NCBI GenBank assembly: GCA_030603445.1 | Contig: JAUVXU010000004.1 | Span: forward strand, 62,001 to 126,000 | DNA length: 64,000 bases | Origin: Methanomicrobia archaeon | Lineage (GTDB): Archaea; Methanobacteriota_B; Thermococci; Methanofastidiosales; NM3 | Reading direction: 5' to 3' | Translations under genes and position numbers: made by a program | Part shown: one piece after another, positions 50,058-60,550 of the stretch | Layout: each line of letters begins with the position of its first letter | Numbering within the stretch: the first letter of the stretch is position 1 | Notes under the pieces: generated by a model | What the model saw: the letters and a program-made list of their open reading frames with translations, nothing else | What the model was told of the DNA's origin: nothing | Databases searched by the model: none

Positions 50058-51065
50058 ATGGATGATATAAAAGGAGTTATCCTTTGCGGGACATCAAAAA
50101 AAGGGCTTATTAGTATTACTGATGGAAACCCGCCCCTTTGTATAAGCCTAAAAGACAACTACACGATACTTGACAAACAGGTATTCGAGTTCAAATGCGC
50201 AGGTGTAGAAGAGATTATTATTATTGCAGGAAGCGATTGTGCCAGCTCGCTGAAAAATTATATTGGGAAGTATGAAGGCATTTCTATTACTATTGATGAG
50301 GAGAAGGACAGTGTTGGTTCTGTCGGAGCACTGCTCCGGGGGCTTAATCTGGCGGATACGGATCTAATAGTGCGAAATGCAGATGTTGTGACCGACATTA
50401 ACATGAAAAGATTCATTGCCGACTCCCAACAGTCTACATATCCTGCCACGATTTACGTTACAAAACTCCCAAGCCCATACGGCATCGTGGAGCTGCAAAA
50501 TGACAAGGTCATAGGCTTCCAGGAAAAACCAATATTGCAAGAACATATAAATGCGGGCATATACTATTTCAAGCGCGATGTGCAGATACCAAAGATCTAT
50601 GCCAAAGGAAAGATAGAAAACACCATCTTCCCGGAATTTGCCAAGAGGAGAATGCTTGGATTCTACGAAGAGGATGTCTTTTGGAGGGCAATAAAGACGG
50701 CAATAGACCTTGAGATTGTCCAAAAAGAATACCAGGACAAGACGGACAAGGCATGGGGGTATGAGAAGCTGCTGGTGCACACAGACAAATACATGACAAA
50801 AGAGCTTTTCTTAAGGGAGGGATTCCAGACCTCTTTCCACCATCATGATGAGAAGGACGAGACAATGTACATCCAAAGCGGCAGAGGTTATGTCAAGTTA
50901 GAGGATGACACGATATACTTCTCAAAAAACGACAGGGTCCGCATAAAGCCCAAGACGCCGCATTCTATTGTGGCACTCGAAAACACTGTGATATTTGAGG
51001 TGTCAACACCATTTCTTAACGACACGATACGTATAAATGACTTCTACCCGCGTGATACGGAATGA
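50058..51065 (+). CDS. nucleotidyltransferase-like domain fused to cupin
   Basis: 335 aa. Residues 1-215 resemble sugar-phosphate nucleotidyltransferases (VRNADVVTDINM, PYGIVELQNDKVIGFQEKP, NAGIYYF). The N-terminal loop that binds the nucleotide is degraded: the usual GGxGTRL...K is replaced by LCGTSKKGLISI. Residues 235-335 form a cupin (SFHHHDEKDETMYIQSGRGYVKLED) like that of mannose-6-phosphate isomerases. GGTGA lies four bases before the ATG. Regulatory or binding roles are possible if the transferase is inactive. Confidence 0.78.
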   Translation: MDDIKGVILCGTSKKGLISITDGNPPLCISLKDNYTILDKQVFEFKCAGVEEIIIIAGSDCASSLKNYIGKYEGISITIDEEKDSVGSVGALLRGLNLADTDLIVRNADVVTDINMKRFIADSQQSTYPATIYVTKLPSPYGIVELQNDKVIGFQEKPILQEHINAGIYYFKRDVQIPKIYAKGKIENTIFPEFAKRRMLGFYEEDVFWRAIKTAIDLEIVQKEYQDKTDKAWGYEKLLVHTDKYMTKELFLREGFQTSFHHHDEKDETMYIQSGRGYVKLEDDTIYFSKNDRVRIKPKTPHSIVALENTVIFEVSTPFLNDTIRINDFYPRDTE

Positions 51066-51898
51066 AAGCCTTAATACTTGCAGGAGGATATGGCAAAAGG
51101 CTGTGGCCGCTGACACGTTCCATTCCAAAGTGCCTGTTGCCAATAAACAACAAGCCCATAATCGAGTACCAGCTAGAGCTGTTACGTGACTGCAGCGAGA
51201 TTATTATTGCCACAAACTATCTTGAAGATAGGATAAGGGACTACCTAAAAGAACATGGGCATGATAACGTTCGCATAAACAGCGAGAAAGAACCGCTTGG
51301 TACTGGAGGGGCCATCCTCAATGCAAGAGATATGTTGGGGAGTGAATTCCTCGTTCTTAATGGAGATATCATATCAGACTGTGATGTTGGCAAGATGGCC
51401 GCAATAGGGAAAACACACGATGCATCTGTTATAATGGCGCACGAAAAAGACAATGTGTCCCGTTACGGGCTCCTAGAGATAGGAAAAGGATGCAGGATAG
51501 AGCGATTTATTGAAAAGTCTCCAACTACGCAAGGAGGATGGATAAACGCAGGCGTCTACTACTTTACCGATAAACTGTTCTCTAGTATTCCAAAAAAAGG
51601 ATTCGCATCTTTGGAAAAAGACGTATTTCCAATTTTAGCATCAGAAAAAATGCTTTTCGCGTACAGGTATAAAGGGGGCTGGTTTGACGTTGGTACAAGG
51701 GAGGACTTCATAAATGCGAACATCTCGCTTTCCGGAAGCAGCAACGTTTTTGGGAATAACTGCCGCATCGAGAACTCCATGATACGAAACTCTGTAATGC
51801 TTGACAACGTGCAGATAACAGACTCATTTGTCTCAGATTCCATAATCGGATCAAACAAGAATATTCAAGATGAAAAAATTATTGAAAAAATAATATAA
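51062..51898 (+). CDS. sugar-1-phosphate nucleotidyltransferase
   Basis: 278 aa. Makes an NDP-sugar from a sugar 1-phosphate. The nucleotide-binding loop is intact (LILAGGYGKRLWPLTRSIPKCLLPINNKP), followed by LNGDIISD (metal Asp), YGLLEIG, EKSP, NAGVYYF and GGWFDVGTREDFI. A short run of left-handed-helix-like repeats lies at the C-terminus (NCRIENSMIRNSVMLDNVQI). Mannose-1-phosphate or glucose-1-phosphate are likely substrates. It overlaps the preceding gene by ATGA and ends at a shared terminator. Confidence 0.9.
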   Translation: MKALILAGGYGKRLWPLTRSIPKCLLPINNKPIIEYQLELLRDCSEIIIATNYLEDRIRDYLKEHGHDNVRINSEKEPLGTGGAILNARDMLGSEFLVLNGDIISDCDVGKMAAIGKTHDASVIMAHEKDNVSRYGLLEIGKGCRIERFIEKSPTTQGGWINAGVYYFTDKLFSSIPKKGFASLEKDVFPILASEKMLFAYRYKGGWFDVGTREDFINANISLSGSSNVFGNNCRIENSMIRNSVMLDNVQITDSFVSDSIIGSNKNIQDEKIIEKII

Positions 51899-51909
51899 AA
51901 AAGAAAATA

Positions 51910-51924
51910 AAGGGAAAATCCCTT
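51910..51924. terminator. bidirectional terminator hairpin
   Basis: AAGGGA-AAA-TCCCTT between convergent units, with an A-rich run on one side and a T-run (ctttttta) on the other, so it can serve both strands. It overlaps the ilvC stop codon. Confidence 0.6.
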
Positions 51925-52954
51925 ACTTTTTTACTTTCTTGACAACTATCTCTGGGTCTTTCTTTTCTGCAAGCCAGGGGATCATGTTTCTCACTTCGCG
52001 TCCGACGCGTTCAAGAAGCTCGTTGCGTTCCTTTGCCTGGCGGGCATAGAAGTACGGCCTTCCGACCTGATTTTCCACCATCCAGTCACGGGCAAACGAT
52101 CCGCTCTGGATGTTTTCAAGCGCTGTTTTCATAGCTTCCCTGCTCTTGTCGTTAATTATCGTCTCACCTGTCTTGTAGTCGCCGTACTCGGCAGTGTCGC
52201 TGCAGTCATTTCGCATCTTCGTAAGGCCGCCCTCATAGATCAGATCTGTGATAAGCTTGAGCTCGTGGCAGCATTCAAAGTATGCTACCTCAGGCTGGTA
52301 CCCTGCATCGACAAGTGTGTTGAATGCCGATTTTATAAGTGCCGAGACCCCTCCGCAAAGAATTGTCTGTTCACCGAACAGATCAGTCTCAGTTTCTTCT
52401 TTCATTGTTGTCTCCAGCACGCCTGCACGCGTGCTGCCTATGGCCTTTGCGTAGGCAAGTGCCGTCTGCTTTGCATTGCCGCTATAGTCCTGGTGAACGG
52501 CCAGAAGCGCTGGGACGCCTTTTCCCTGCAGGTACATCTCACGAAGCATAAGCCCCGGGCTCTTTGGAGCTATCATGATCACATCCAAATACTCGGCCGG
52601 AACTATCTGATGATATGTTATGTTAAATCCATGGGAGAACATCAGTGTGTTTCCTGGTTCCATGAACTCTGCTATTTCCTCCCTGTACACCTTTCCTTGT
52701 ATCTCATCCCAGATAAGCATCTGAACAACGTCTGCCGCCTTTGCAGCTTCTTTGACCGTCATTACGTTAAAACCTTCCTTTATGGCCCTATCCCAGGATT
52801 TACTGCTTTTACGAAGCCCTATTACAACATTTATGCCGCTGTCCTTTAGGTTGAGTGCCTGGGAACGCCCCTGGCTCCCGTAACCTATTACAGCCACCTT
52901 CTTTCCTTCAAGATACTTTGAGTCAGCATCTTTGTCATGAAAAATATTTGCCAT
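51923..52954 (-). CDS. ilvC: ketol-acid reductoisomerase (class I)
   Basis: 343 aa. Second step of valine/isoleucine synthesis: NAD(P)H-dependent rearrangement of acetolactate or acetohydroxybutyrate. N-terminal VAVIGYGSQGRSQALNL; cofactor loop RKSSKSWDRA; APKSPGLMLREMY; metal ligands in ETDLFGEQTILCGG and ECCHELKLITDLIYEGG. The serines of the cofactor loop suggest NADPH. It is last in the ilvD-B-N-C order on the minus strand, about 50 bases after ilvN. Confidence 0.96.
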   Translation of the reverse strand: MANIFHDKDADSKYLEGKKVAVIGYGSQGRSQALNLKDSGINVVIGLRKSSKSWDRAIKEGFNVMTVKEAAKAADVVQMLIWDEIQGKVYREEIAEFMEPGNTLMFSHGFNITYHQIVPAEYLDVIMIAPKSPGLMLREMYLQGKGVPALLAVHQDYSGNAKQTALAYAKAIGSTRAGVLETTMKEETETDLFGEQTILCGGVSALIKSAFNTLVDAGYQPEVAYFECCHELKLITDLIYEGGLTKMRNDCSDTAEYGDYKTGETIINDKSREAMKTALENIQSGSFARDWMVENQVGRPYFYARQAKERNELLERVGREVRNMIPWLAEKKDPEIVVKKVKK

Positions 52955-53003
52955 ATTTACACCTCTTTTTGATAATGGTCCTTACATCGAATTAAACACT
53001 TTA

Positions 53004-53516
53004 TTACCTTTTTGCCTTTTTCGGCAATGATACGACTTTTAGGCCTCTTGCAAGGGTCACCTTTCCGGTTCGCACGACTTCCTTTATCCCAAACTGGGAC
53101 AAAAGGCCTATCATGGCGTCTACCTTGTCCTGCCTTCCAGTGATCTCAATTATTAAGGACTGGTCGCCAATATCTAGAATCTTTGCACGGAAAACGTCCA
53201 CAAGCTGAATCATGTCTGCCCTATGCTGCGGCGAGTCCACCTTCACCTTGATTAGCGCAAGCTCCCTTCCAACAGAATTATAAGGGTCCAGGTCTGCCAC
53301 CTTTATAGCATCTATAAGCTTGTTTAGCTGCTTTTTTATCTGCTCAAGAGCCCGGTCGTCCCCCTCAACGACTATTGTCATGCGGGAGATGCCCTTTGTC
53401 TCGGTATGGCCCACAGCAAGGCTCTCGATATTGTACCCTCTCCTGCTAAATAGCCCGGCTATCTTTGCAAGCACGCCTGGGCTGTCCGTAACGAGGATTG
53501 CTATTGTGTGCTTCAT
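53004..53516 (-). CDS. ilvN: acetolactate synthase small (regulatory) subunit
   Basis: About 170 aa. The N-terminal ACT domain (HTIAILVTDSPGVLAKIAGLFSRRGYNIESLAVG) binds valine for feedback control; the C-terminal domain (RELALIKVKVDSP...QSLIIEITG) contacts the large subunit. ATG 53516 overlaps the ilvB stop (aATGA); the open frame to 53546 lies inside ilvB and is not used. Confidence 0.95.
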   Translation of the reverse strand: MKHTIAILVTDSPGVLAKIAGLFSRRGYNIESLAVGHTETKGISRMTIVVEGDDRALEQIKKQLNKLIDAIKVADLDPYNSVGRELALIKVKVDSPQHRADMIQLVDVFRAKILDIGDQSLIIEITGRQDKVDAMIGLLSQFGIKEVVRTGKVTLARGLKVVSLPKKAKR

Positions 53517-55186
53517 TGCCCCACCCCGAACATGTTGCTTATGCATGCACCTGGCGCTACCATCGGATACACATTCTCCTCAGGAGGTATCACGCAGTCT
53601 ATCAGGCATACATTATCTGTGTTTATGGCCTTTTTTATAGCAGGAAAAAGCTCTTCTTGTTTTGTTACGCGCGCCCCTACTCCGCCATACGCCTCTATAA
53701 GCTTCACGAAGTCTGGATTTCCCTTTAAGGGCGTTGCAGCGTAGCGCTTGTCGTAGAACATCTCCTGCCACTGGCGCACCATCCCAAGATACCCGTTGTT
53801 CATGATAACTATATTGACGTCTAGGTCGTTGTAGGCAGCTGTTGCAAGCTCCTGGATGTTCATTTGGATGCTGCCATCGCCTGCTATGTCAAAGACATGC
53901 TTGTCAGGGTGTGCATACTTTACCCCCAGCGATGCAGGAAATCCATATCCCATTGTGCCAAGGCCGCCCGATGTTATAAAAGAACGCGGCTTTGTGTATG
54001 TGTAGTACTGTGCCGCCCACATCTGATTCTGCCCTACCTCTGTGACTATTATGGCCTCGCCATTTGTAGCCTTGTATATTGCCTCCATGATATGTTGTGG
54101 ATTTAACATATCAGGATTTGTTGAATGCAGAGGGAATTTTTCCTTCCATGATGCTATGGTCTTTAGCCATTGTGACGTGTCGCCTGGTGCTATCACCTTG
54201 TTTAGCTCAGTGAGGGTCTCCTTCAAATGCCCCACTATCGGCACGTCCACGCGCACGTTCTTTCCAATCTCTGCCGGATCTATGTCAATATGTATTATCT
54301 TTGCATTTGGGGCGAACTCTGCGATCTTTCCTGTCACCCTATCGCTAAACTTCGTTCCAAGAGATATCAAAAGGTCTGTTTCGCATATCGCATAGTTGGC
54401 ATATGCTGTTCCGTGCATCCCGACCATCCCAAGCGATAGGGCATGATCTTCAGGGAAGCAACCGATTCCCATAAGCGTAGTTGCAACAGGTATCTGGGCC
54501 TTTTCCACAAGTTCGCGAAGCTCCGCACAGGCGCAAGCTATCTGCATTCCGCCTCCGGCAATTATTACCGGCTTCTTCGCGCGCGCTATCTCTGTTGCGG
54601 CCATCGATATCTGTGATGCATGACCAGTATGAACCTGTTTGTAACCCACAAGCCTGATATTCTTTGGGTAGTGGAACTCCGTCTCGCTCACAAGTACGTC
54701 CTTTGGTATGTCTATTAGCACAGGACCGGGCCTTCCGGTACGAGCTATGTAAAAGGCTTCCTTTACAGTATGTGCCAGATCATTAACATCCTTTACCAAA
54801 TAATTGTGTTTAGTAATCGGGGCAGTTATTCCTGTTATGTCTGCTTCCTGGAATGCGTCTGTTCCTATGAGCTTTGTTGGCACCTGCCCTGTTATTGCCA
54901 CCATCGGGACAGAATCCATACTTGCTGTTGCTATTCCCGATACTAGATTCGTTGCTCCTGGCCCAGAAGTTGCTACGCACACACCCACTTTGCCTGTGGA
55001 ACGGGCGTATCCATCTGCGGCATGCGCCGCGCCCTGTTCATGGCGGGTCAGTATGTGCTTGATATCCTTCTCATCATACAGTGCGTCATAAAACGGCATG
55101 ATGGTTCCGCCAGGATAACCAAATAAGACCTCTACATTTTCCATCTTCAAGCACTCTATTATTATCCTTGAACCTGTTATTTTCAT
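53513..55186 (-). CDS. ilvB: acetolactate synthase large (catalytic) subunit
   Basis: About 557 aa ThDP enzyme. Catalytic Glu region FGYPGGTIMPFYDALYD, THDP-linked HEQGAAHAADGYARSTGKVGVCVATSGPGATN, FAD-type middle domain, and the ThDP/Mg motif GDGSIQMNIQELATAAYNDLDVNIVIMNN. It makes acetolactate and acetohydroxybutyrate. GGTGA just after ilvD overlaps ATG 55198; ATG 55186, five bases after that site, is the better start. Confidence 0.95.
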   Translation of the reverse strand: MKITGSRIIIECLKMENVEVLFGYPGGTIMPFYDALYDEKDIKHILTRHEQGAAHAADGYARSTGKVGVCVATSGPGATNLVSGIATASMDSVPMVAITGQVPTKLIGTDAFQEADITGITAPITKHNYLVKDVNDLAHTVKEAFYIARTGRPGPVLIDIPKDVLVSETEFHYPKNIRLVGYKQVHTGHASQISMAATEIARAKKPVIIAGGGMQIACACAELRELVEKAQIPVATTLMGIGCFPEDHALSLGMVGMHGTAYANYAICETDLLISLGTKFSDRVTGKIAEFAPNAKIIHIDIDPAEIGKNVRVDVPIVGHLKETLTELNKVIAPGDTSQWLKTIASWKEKFPLHSTNPDMLNPQHIMEAIYKATNGEAIIVTEVGQNQMWAAQYYTYTKPRSFITSGGLGTMGYGFPASLGVKYAHPDKHVFDIAGDGSIQMNIQELATAAYNDLDVNIVIMNNGYLGMVRQWQEMFYDKRYAATPLKGNPDFVKLIEAYGGVGARVTKQEELFPAIKKAINTDNVCLIDCVIPPEENVYPMVAPGACISNMFGVGQ

Positions 55187-55198
55187 TTTTTTCACCAT

Positions 55199-56869
55199 CT
55201 AAAGCGTCGACCTGTCCAGGACGGCGCCGTTATCTGCCGAGCTTACATGCGCTGCGTAGAGTTGCAGGTAACCTGTAAGTTCCTTCTTTGGGATAGTTAA
55301 TGTCTCAAGCCTTTGATTAAGCTCTTTCTCGCTAATATCTAATGATATGCTCCTTTTAGGTATATCTATTTTAATGATGTCGCCATCACGTACTACGGCA
55401 ATCGGGCCTCTTGCTGCTGCCTCAGGCGATACATGCCCGATAGATGCCCCACGTGTTGCCCCAGAAAATCGCCCATCGGTAATTAAGGCAACATCCTTGT
55501 CAAGCCCCACACCAGCAATAGCCGATGTCGGGGCAAGCATCTCGCGCATGCCCGGGCCGCCCTTTGGCCCCTCATATCTAATCACAACCACATCGCCTTT
55601 TTCTATTTTTCCCGACAAAATGGCATCGATACACTCCTCTTCCGATCCAAAGACCCTTGCAGGACCATCATGCACCATCATCGATGGATCGACAGCGGCA
55701 CGTTTTACTATTGCGCCTTTTGGCGCCAGGTTGCCTTTGAGGAAGACTATTCCGCCCACTTCACTGTATGGGTATTCAATAGATTGTATCACAGCCCTGT
55801 TGCGAACCTTTGCCTTGTTAATGGCTTCCCCGATAGGGCTTCCTGTTACTGTTATAACATCCATATTCACAAGCCCTTTTGATGAAAGCTCCTTCATGAC
55901 AGCAGGTATGCCGCCTGCCTCGTCCAGGTCCTGGATATGATATTTTCCTCCAGGGGATATACTACATATCTGCGGCACCTTGTCGCTAGCCTCATTCACA
56001 TTATCAATAGTAAGCTTGATGCCTGCCTCTGCCGCAATGGCGGTAAGATGCAGTATGCTGTTTGAAGACCCCCCAAGTGCCATTTCGACAGCTAAAGCGT
56101 TATCAACAGCTTTTTGTGTAACTATATCTCGCATCTTGATGCCTTTTTCCACCAAGTTTAAGATATGTATGCCTGCATGCTTTGCCAGATGCACCCTGCG
56201 CGCCTCAACAGCAGGGATGGTGCCGTTTCCTGACAGCGCGATTCCAAGTGCCTCGCACAGTATGTTCATAGAGTTTGCAGTAAATAATCCCGAACAGGAA
56301 CCTATCCCCGGGCATGCACAGCACTCAATGTCATAGAGCTCGTCCTTGGTAATATTTCCTGCACTAAGCTTCCCGACAGCCTCAAACACGTTGCTTAGGT
56401 CAATATCCTGCCCGTCGCAGCGCCCCGCCATCATTGGACCGCCGCTAACTACTATAGTTGGTATGTTGAGCCTGATTGCGCCCATGACCATCCCCGGGAC
56501 TATCTTGTCGCAGTTTGTTACAAGGACAAGCCCATCGAAAGGATGCGCTTTTGCCATCACCTCTATGGAGTCTGCTATAAGCTCCCTGCTAGGCAATGAG
56601 TACTTCATACCCTCATGGTTCATCGCTATGCCGTCGCATATGCCTATGGTAGGAAAGTCAAGAGGCGTGCCGCCTGCCATACGTATCCCGGCCTTGACAG
56701 CCTCGGCTATATCCTTTAGATGAACATGACCTGGTATTATCTCGTTTGCTGAATGCGCCACACCGATTATCGGGCGCTCTATCTCTTCCTCAATGAGCCC
56801 GGCCGCCCTAAAAAGCGAACGATGCGGAGCCCGTTGGAAGCCTTTTTTCATAGCATCGCTTCTCATCAT
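55199..56869 (-). CDS. ilvD: dihydroxy-acid dehydratase
   Basis: 556 aa Fe-S dehydratase, third step of branched-chain synthesis. Cluster cysteines: [12 protein letters not shown] and [20 protein letters not shown]. Metal/substrate regions: [34 protein letters not shown] and [28 protein letters not shown]. Complete. AAGGAG precedes the ATG. It is the first gene of ilvD-B-N-C, with the ilvB start directly after its stop. Confidence 0.96.
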   Translation of the reverse strand: MMRSDAMKKGFQRAPHRSLFRAAGLIEEEIERPIIGVAHSANEIIPGHVHLKDIAEAVKAGIRMAGGTPLDFPTIGICDGIAMNHEGMKYSLPSRELIADSIEVMAKAHPFDGLVLVTNCDKIVPGMVMGAIRLNIPTIVVSGGPMMAGRCDGQDIDLSNVFEAVGKLSAGNITKDELYDIECCACPGIGSCSGLFTANSMNILCEALGIALSGNGTIPAVEARRVHLAKHAGIHILNLVEKGIKMRDIVTQKAVDNALAVEMALGGSSNSILHLTAIAAEAGIKLTIDNVNEASDKVPQICSISPGGKYHIQDLDEAGGIPAVMKELSSKGLVNMDVITVTGSPIGEAINKAKVRNRAVIQSIEYPYSEVGGIVFLKGNLAPKGAIVKRAAVDPSMMVHDGPARVFGSEEECIDAILSGKIEKGDVVVIRYEGPKGGPGMREMLAPTSAIAGVGLDKDVALITDGRFSGATRGASIGHVSPEAAARGPIAVVRDGDIIKIDIPKRSISLDISEKELNQRLETLTIPKKELTGYLQLYAAHVSSADNGAVLDRSTL

Positions 56870-56973
56870 TCTATCTCCTTGTATAATTTAGACAGGGTCA
56901 TGAGATAAAAGGAAAATAAAAAGAAAAAAATGAATGGGAAGAGTTCCTAGTTCTTCATGGCCCTAGAGGGGAA

Positions 56974-58554
56974 TCACAAAGAACTGACGACTTCCCCTGC
57001 AGAAATAACGTACTCCAAGCTGTCGACTATGGCCTGCCAGCTTGCTTCAACGATATTTTCAGACACGCCTACCGTGTCCCATACCTCGCGACCGTTAGTT
57101 GAGGTTATAAATACCCTCACCTTTGCGGCCGTCCCGGACGTGCCGGTAACTACCCTTACCTTGTAGTCCACCAGGCGGATATCGTCTATTTGCGGATATG
57201 CCTGCCTCAATGCGTTTCGAAGTGCAATGCTCATAGCATCCACAGGACCGCAGCCAAAAGAGCTTCCCTTGTGCTCTTCGTTATTTATCCTGATGCGGGC
57301 ACCGGCAAGGACACAGTCCTCGTCCTTTCCGTTATTGAAGATGTTCACCTCGTAGTCCATTAGTGTGAAAATAGGTTTTACAAGTCCAAGCTCGCGTCGT
57401 ATGACAAGATCGAAACTGGCTTCAGCCGCTTCGTACTCGTAACCGCGAAGCTCAAGATCTTTCATCTTCTTCGTCATCTTTATGACTTCTGGAGAACGCT
57501 TGTCTAGGTCTGGCAAGTACTTTTGCATCTTCTTCATCACAGAACCTTTTCCTGCAAGTTCTGATATAAGGATGCGCCTGGTGTTGCCCACATACTCTGA
57601 GGGTATGTGCTCCATTGCACTGTCGTTCTTGAGGAGGACATCAACATGCTGTCCTGCCTTGTGTGTGAAAGCGTCCCTGCCTACGTAGGCCGCCTTGTTG
57701 TTGTGCGGGTAGTTGGCTAGCTCCGCAACGTATCGTGATGCAGGCGTAATCATGCGCAGCTGCTCATCAGTCACGCAGTCTATGCCCATCTTAAGCTTCA
57801 GATTTGGTATTATTGAACAAAGGTTGGCATTTCCGCAACGTTCACCATATCCGTTGATAGTTCCCTGAACGTGGGTAACGCCCTCGTCCACAGCTGCTAT
57901 GCTTGACGCAACAGCCAATTCACCATCATTATGCGCATGAAGTCCAAGTGGAGTTGATGTGGTCTCGCGAACATGCCTAATAATCTCAATAATGTCCTTT
58001 GTAGTTGTGCCACCAATGGTGTCGCACAGGCATAGGTTATCGGCACGCCCTTCTTCAGCAGCATAAAGCACTTCAAGCGCATATTTCGGATCTTCCTTGT
58101 ATCCATCAAAGAAGTGCTCGCAGTCAAAAATTACCTCGTCGCTCTTACTCTTCAGGTACTCTACTGATTCCCTGACAACGTTAAGATTCTCTTCTGGTGT
58201 TGTTCTGAGCACATCCCTAACGTGCACAGTCCATCCCTTTCCGACGACAGTTGAAACCGGTGCGCCAGCCGAGAGAATTGCATGAAGATTCATGTCCTCT
58301 TCCACGTCGCCGCCTGGTCTTTTTGTGCTGCCAAAGGACGCTACTCGCGCATGTTTGAGCTTAACATCCTTAATCCTACGGAAAAATTCGGTGTCCTTTT
58401 CGTTGGAAAGCGGGAATCCTCCTTCTATATAGTCTATCCCCAGCTCGTCTAACTTCTTTGCGACCCGTATCTTATCTTCCAAGGAAAAAGATATGTCTGC
58501 CCCTTGTGTTCCATCCCGAAGGGTGGAATCGTATAGGTCTATTTTTGCGTCCAT
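56974..58554 (-). CDS. cimA: (R)-citramalate synthase
   Basis: 526 aa member of the LeuA/CimA family with the catalytic domain YDSTLRDGTQGADISFSLEDKIRVAKKLDELGIDYIEGGFP, HAHNDGELAVASSIAAVDEGVTHVQGTINGYGERCGNANL and a C-terminal regulatory domain with LDEL-type features (GCGPVDAMSIALRNALRQAYP). STLRDGTQG (rather than TTLRDGEQ) and the motif NGYGERCGN are typical of citramalate synthase, which combines pyruvate with acetyl-CoA for isoleucine. It is divergent from leuA. No threonine deaminase (ilvA) is in the window, in keeping with the citramalate route. Confidence 0.9.
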   Translation of the reverse strand: MDAKIDLYDSTLRDGTQGADISFSLEDKIRVAKKLDELGIDYIEGGFPLSNEKDTEFFRRIKDVKLKHARVASFGSTKRPGGDVEEDMNLHAILSAGAPVSTVVGKGWTVHVRDVLRTTPEENLNVVRESVEYLKSKSDEVIFDCEHFFDGYKEDPKYALEVLYAAEEGRADNLCLCDTIGGTTTKDIIEIIRHVRETTSTPLGLHAHNDGELAVASSIAAVDEGVTHVQGTINGYGERCGNANLCSIIPNLKLKMGIDCVTDEQLRMITPASRYVAELANYPHNNKAAYVGRDAFTHKAGQHVDVLLKNDSAMEHIPSEYVGNTRRILISELAGKGSVMKKMQKYLPDLDKRSPEVIKMTKKMKDLELRGYEYEAAEASFDLVIRRELGLVKPIFTLMDYEVNIFNNGKDEDCVLAGARIRINNEEHKGSSFGCGPVDAMSIALRNALRQAYPQIDDIRLVDYKVRVVTGTSGTAAKVRVFITSTNGREVWDTVGVSENIVEASWQAIVDSLEYVISAGEVVSSL

Positions 58555-58958
58555 TTTAATATCTCCACTCTAGTTTATAGTATGGGATTTTTCATATTGC
58601 GAATCTCATTCCATATAAATGTATCTATTATAAGATACTACATTGTACAAATATCCATTTAAAAATGCATCAATATAGTGAGATTAATACACAAACGTGT
58701 ATCTTTTCACCTTTTCCTTCTTATATAAAAAGTTTTGCATATGCATTGATAAATAACTAGATTATGATATTTTATAGGCGTATAATAGCTTCTTGTTAGA
58801 ATTGACATGAAAATGTAGAAAAAAATATAGAATATTTTAAAAAAGCTTGTGATGTAGCCAAAAATCGCCACCTTATAGAAGATAATTTTATATATAGAAG
58901 ATTTTGTTCATTTTATAACTACGGCCTATGTAACGGCGTAGCAAGGAGACGAAAATAA
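58555..58958. promoter_or_regulatory. cimA/leuA divergent promoter region (404 bases)
   Basis: AT-rich, no gene. A TATA box (tttatatata, 58887-58896) lies about 65 bases before leuA and predicts a start of transcription near 58916-58921. The resulting leader contains a small inverted repeat (CTACG...CGTAG, about 58919-58941) followed by AAGGAG. A 10-base palindrome TGCATATGCA sits at 58736-58745. Confidence 0.55.
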
Positions 58959-60494
58959 ATGAAAAAAAGAGTTGATGTGTTCGACACCACCCTGCGAGAC
59001 GGGGAACAGTCACCAGGAGCCACACTAACGATAGATGAGAAGTTAGCTATTGCACACCAACTCGCCTTGTTGCGCGTTGATACCATAGAAGCCGGATTCC
59101 CAATAGCATCAAACGATGATTACGAGGCTGTGAAAATAGTTTCCGAGAACGTGCAGGGCCCATACATCGCAGGGCTTTGCAGGTCTGTGGAAAAGGACAT
59201 TGCAAGGGCATGGGATGCATTAAAGCATGCCGACAAGCCGTGCATTCACACATTCATAGCAACATCGGACATACACCTGCAGTACAAGCTTAAGATAACG
59301 AGAGACCAAGCGATCGAGATGGCCAAAAAAGCAGTATCCTACGCACACGATTGCACCGAGAAGGTGGAGTTCTCGGCAGAGGATGCCTCGCGTACCGACT
59401 GGGACTATCTTTGCAAGGTCACCGAGGCGGTAATCGATGCAGGAGCATCTGTTATCAACCTTCCTGACACGGTCGGGTATGCAGAGCCAGAAGAGTACGG
59501 AAGAATGGTAAAATACGTCATCGACAACGTCCCGAACATGGATGATGCCATAATAAGCGTGCACTGCCACAACGATCTTGGGCTTGCAGTAGCAAGTTCG
59601 CTTGAGGCTGTGCGTAACGGTGCAGGCCAGATAGAATGCACCATAAACGGTCTTGGGGAAAGGGCAGGAAACGCCTCCCTAGAAGAGGTCGTGATGAACT
59701 TCAAGACACGCCAGGACTACTTCAACGTTGATACCAACATAGACACCAAGAGGATATTTAACATAAGCCAGATGGTGTCCAGGTTCACTGGAATAAACAT
59801 CCAGAGAAACAAGGCAATAGTCGGCAAGAACGCATTTGCGCATGAGGCAGGCATACACCAGCACGGTGTGCTGTCAAATCCATTATGCTATGAGATAATG
59901 AATCCTGAAAACATCGGCAAGCAGACAGAGCTTATCGTTGGGAAGCACTCTGGAAAGCACGCAATAGAAAAAAGTCTAAAAGATCTCGGATACGATTTTA
60001 GCAAGGAACAGCTAAACAGGATGGTAGAGGAGATAAAGGCTCTTGCAGACAAGCAAAAGACGGTGCTGCAAGAAGATATGATGGCCATTGCTGAAGACGT
60101 GCTAAACACGGTGGGTAGGTCCAATCAGGCTATCGTACTTAACGAGGTAACGGTCATGACAGGGAACAAGACCACGCCTACAGCTGTCATAACAGTGGAA
60201 TACAACGGTGAAAAGAAGACCGCCGCATCATACGGCGCAGGAGTGCTTGACTCCGTTGCAAATGCAATGAGAAACATCTACGACTCGCCGCTAAAGCTTC
60301 AAGAGTATGAGTTAAAGGCAATAACCGGCGGAACAGACGCACTAGCAGACGTATCCATACTGTTCACAGATAAGGACAGCAAAGAGTATCATGCCAGGGG
60401 GCTTGACGAGGACATAGTCATGGCATCTGTCAAGGCGATAGTCAACGGCATTAACCAGATAGAGCGGCAGAAGAGCAAAAAAACTATTAACTAG
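58959..60494 (+). CDS. leuA: 2-isopropylmalate synthase
   Basis: 511 aa. First step of leucine synthesis. Catalytic domain: [71 protein letters not shown]. Accessory [17 protein letters not shown] and GKHSGKHAI. The C-terminal LeuA dimer domain (about residues 385-505, [13 protein letters not shown]) binds leucine. It begins the leuA-C-D-B-ilvE operon, with AAGGAG 10 bases before the ATG. The homocitrate synthase relatives share much of this pattern, but the operon decides for leucine. Confidence 0.94.
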   Translation: MKKRVDVFDTTLRDGEQSPGATLTIDEKLAIAHQLALLRVDTIEAGFPIASNDDYEAVKIVSENVQGPYIAGLCRSVEKDIARAWDALKHADKPCIHTFIATSDIHLQYKLKITRDQAIEMAKKAVSYAHDCTEKVEFSAEDASRTDWDYLCKVTEAVIDAGASVINLPDTVGYAEPEEYGRMVKYVIDNVPNMDDAIISVHCHNDLGLAVASSLEAVRNGAGQIECTINGLGERAGNASLEEVVMNFKTRQDYFNVDTNIDTKRIFNISQMVSRFTGINIQRNKAIVGKNAFAHEAGIHQHGVLSNPLCYEIMNPENIGKQTELIVGKHSGKHAIEKSLKDLGYDFSKEQLNRMVEEIKALADKQKTVLQEDMMAIAEDVLNTVGRSNQAIVLNEVTVMTGNKTTPTAVITVEYNGEKKTAASYGAGVLDSVANAMRNIYDSPLKLQEYELKAITGGTDALADVSILFTDKDSKEYHARGLDEDIVMASVKAIVNGINQIERQKSKKTIN

Positions 60495-60550
60495 TTCTTC
60501 TCTCTTTATTTTATCTTTATTTTATAAATTCATTTTGTAGCGTGAACACC

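Noticed and set aside
58736-58745. TGCATATGCA palindrome as an operator
   Set aside because: Ten bases in AT-rich DNA; too short to claim alone. Mentioned only in the promoter description.
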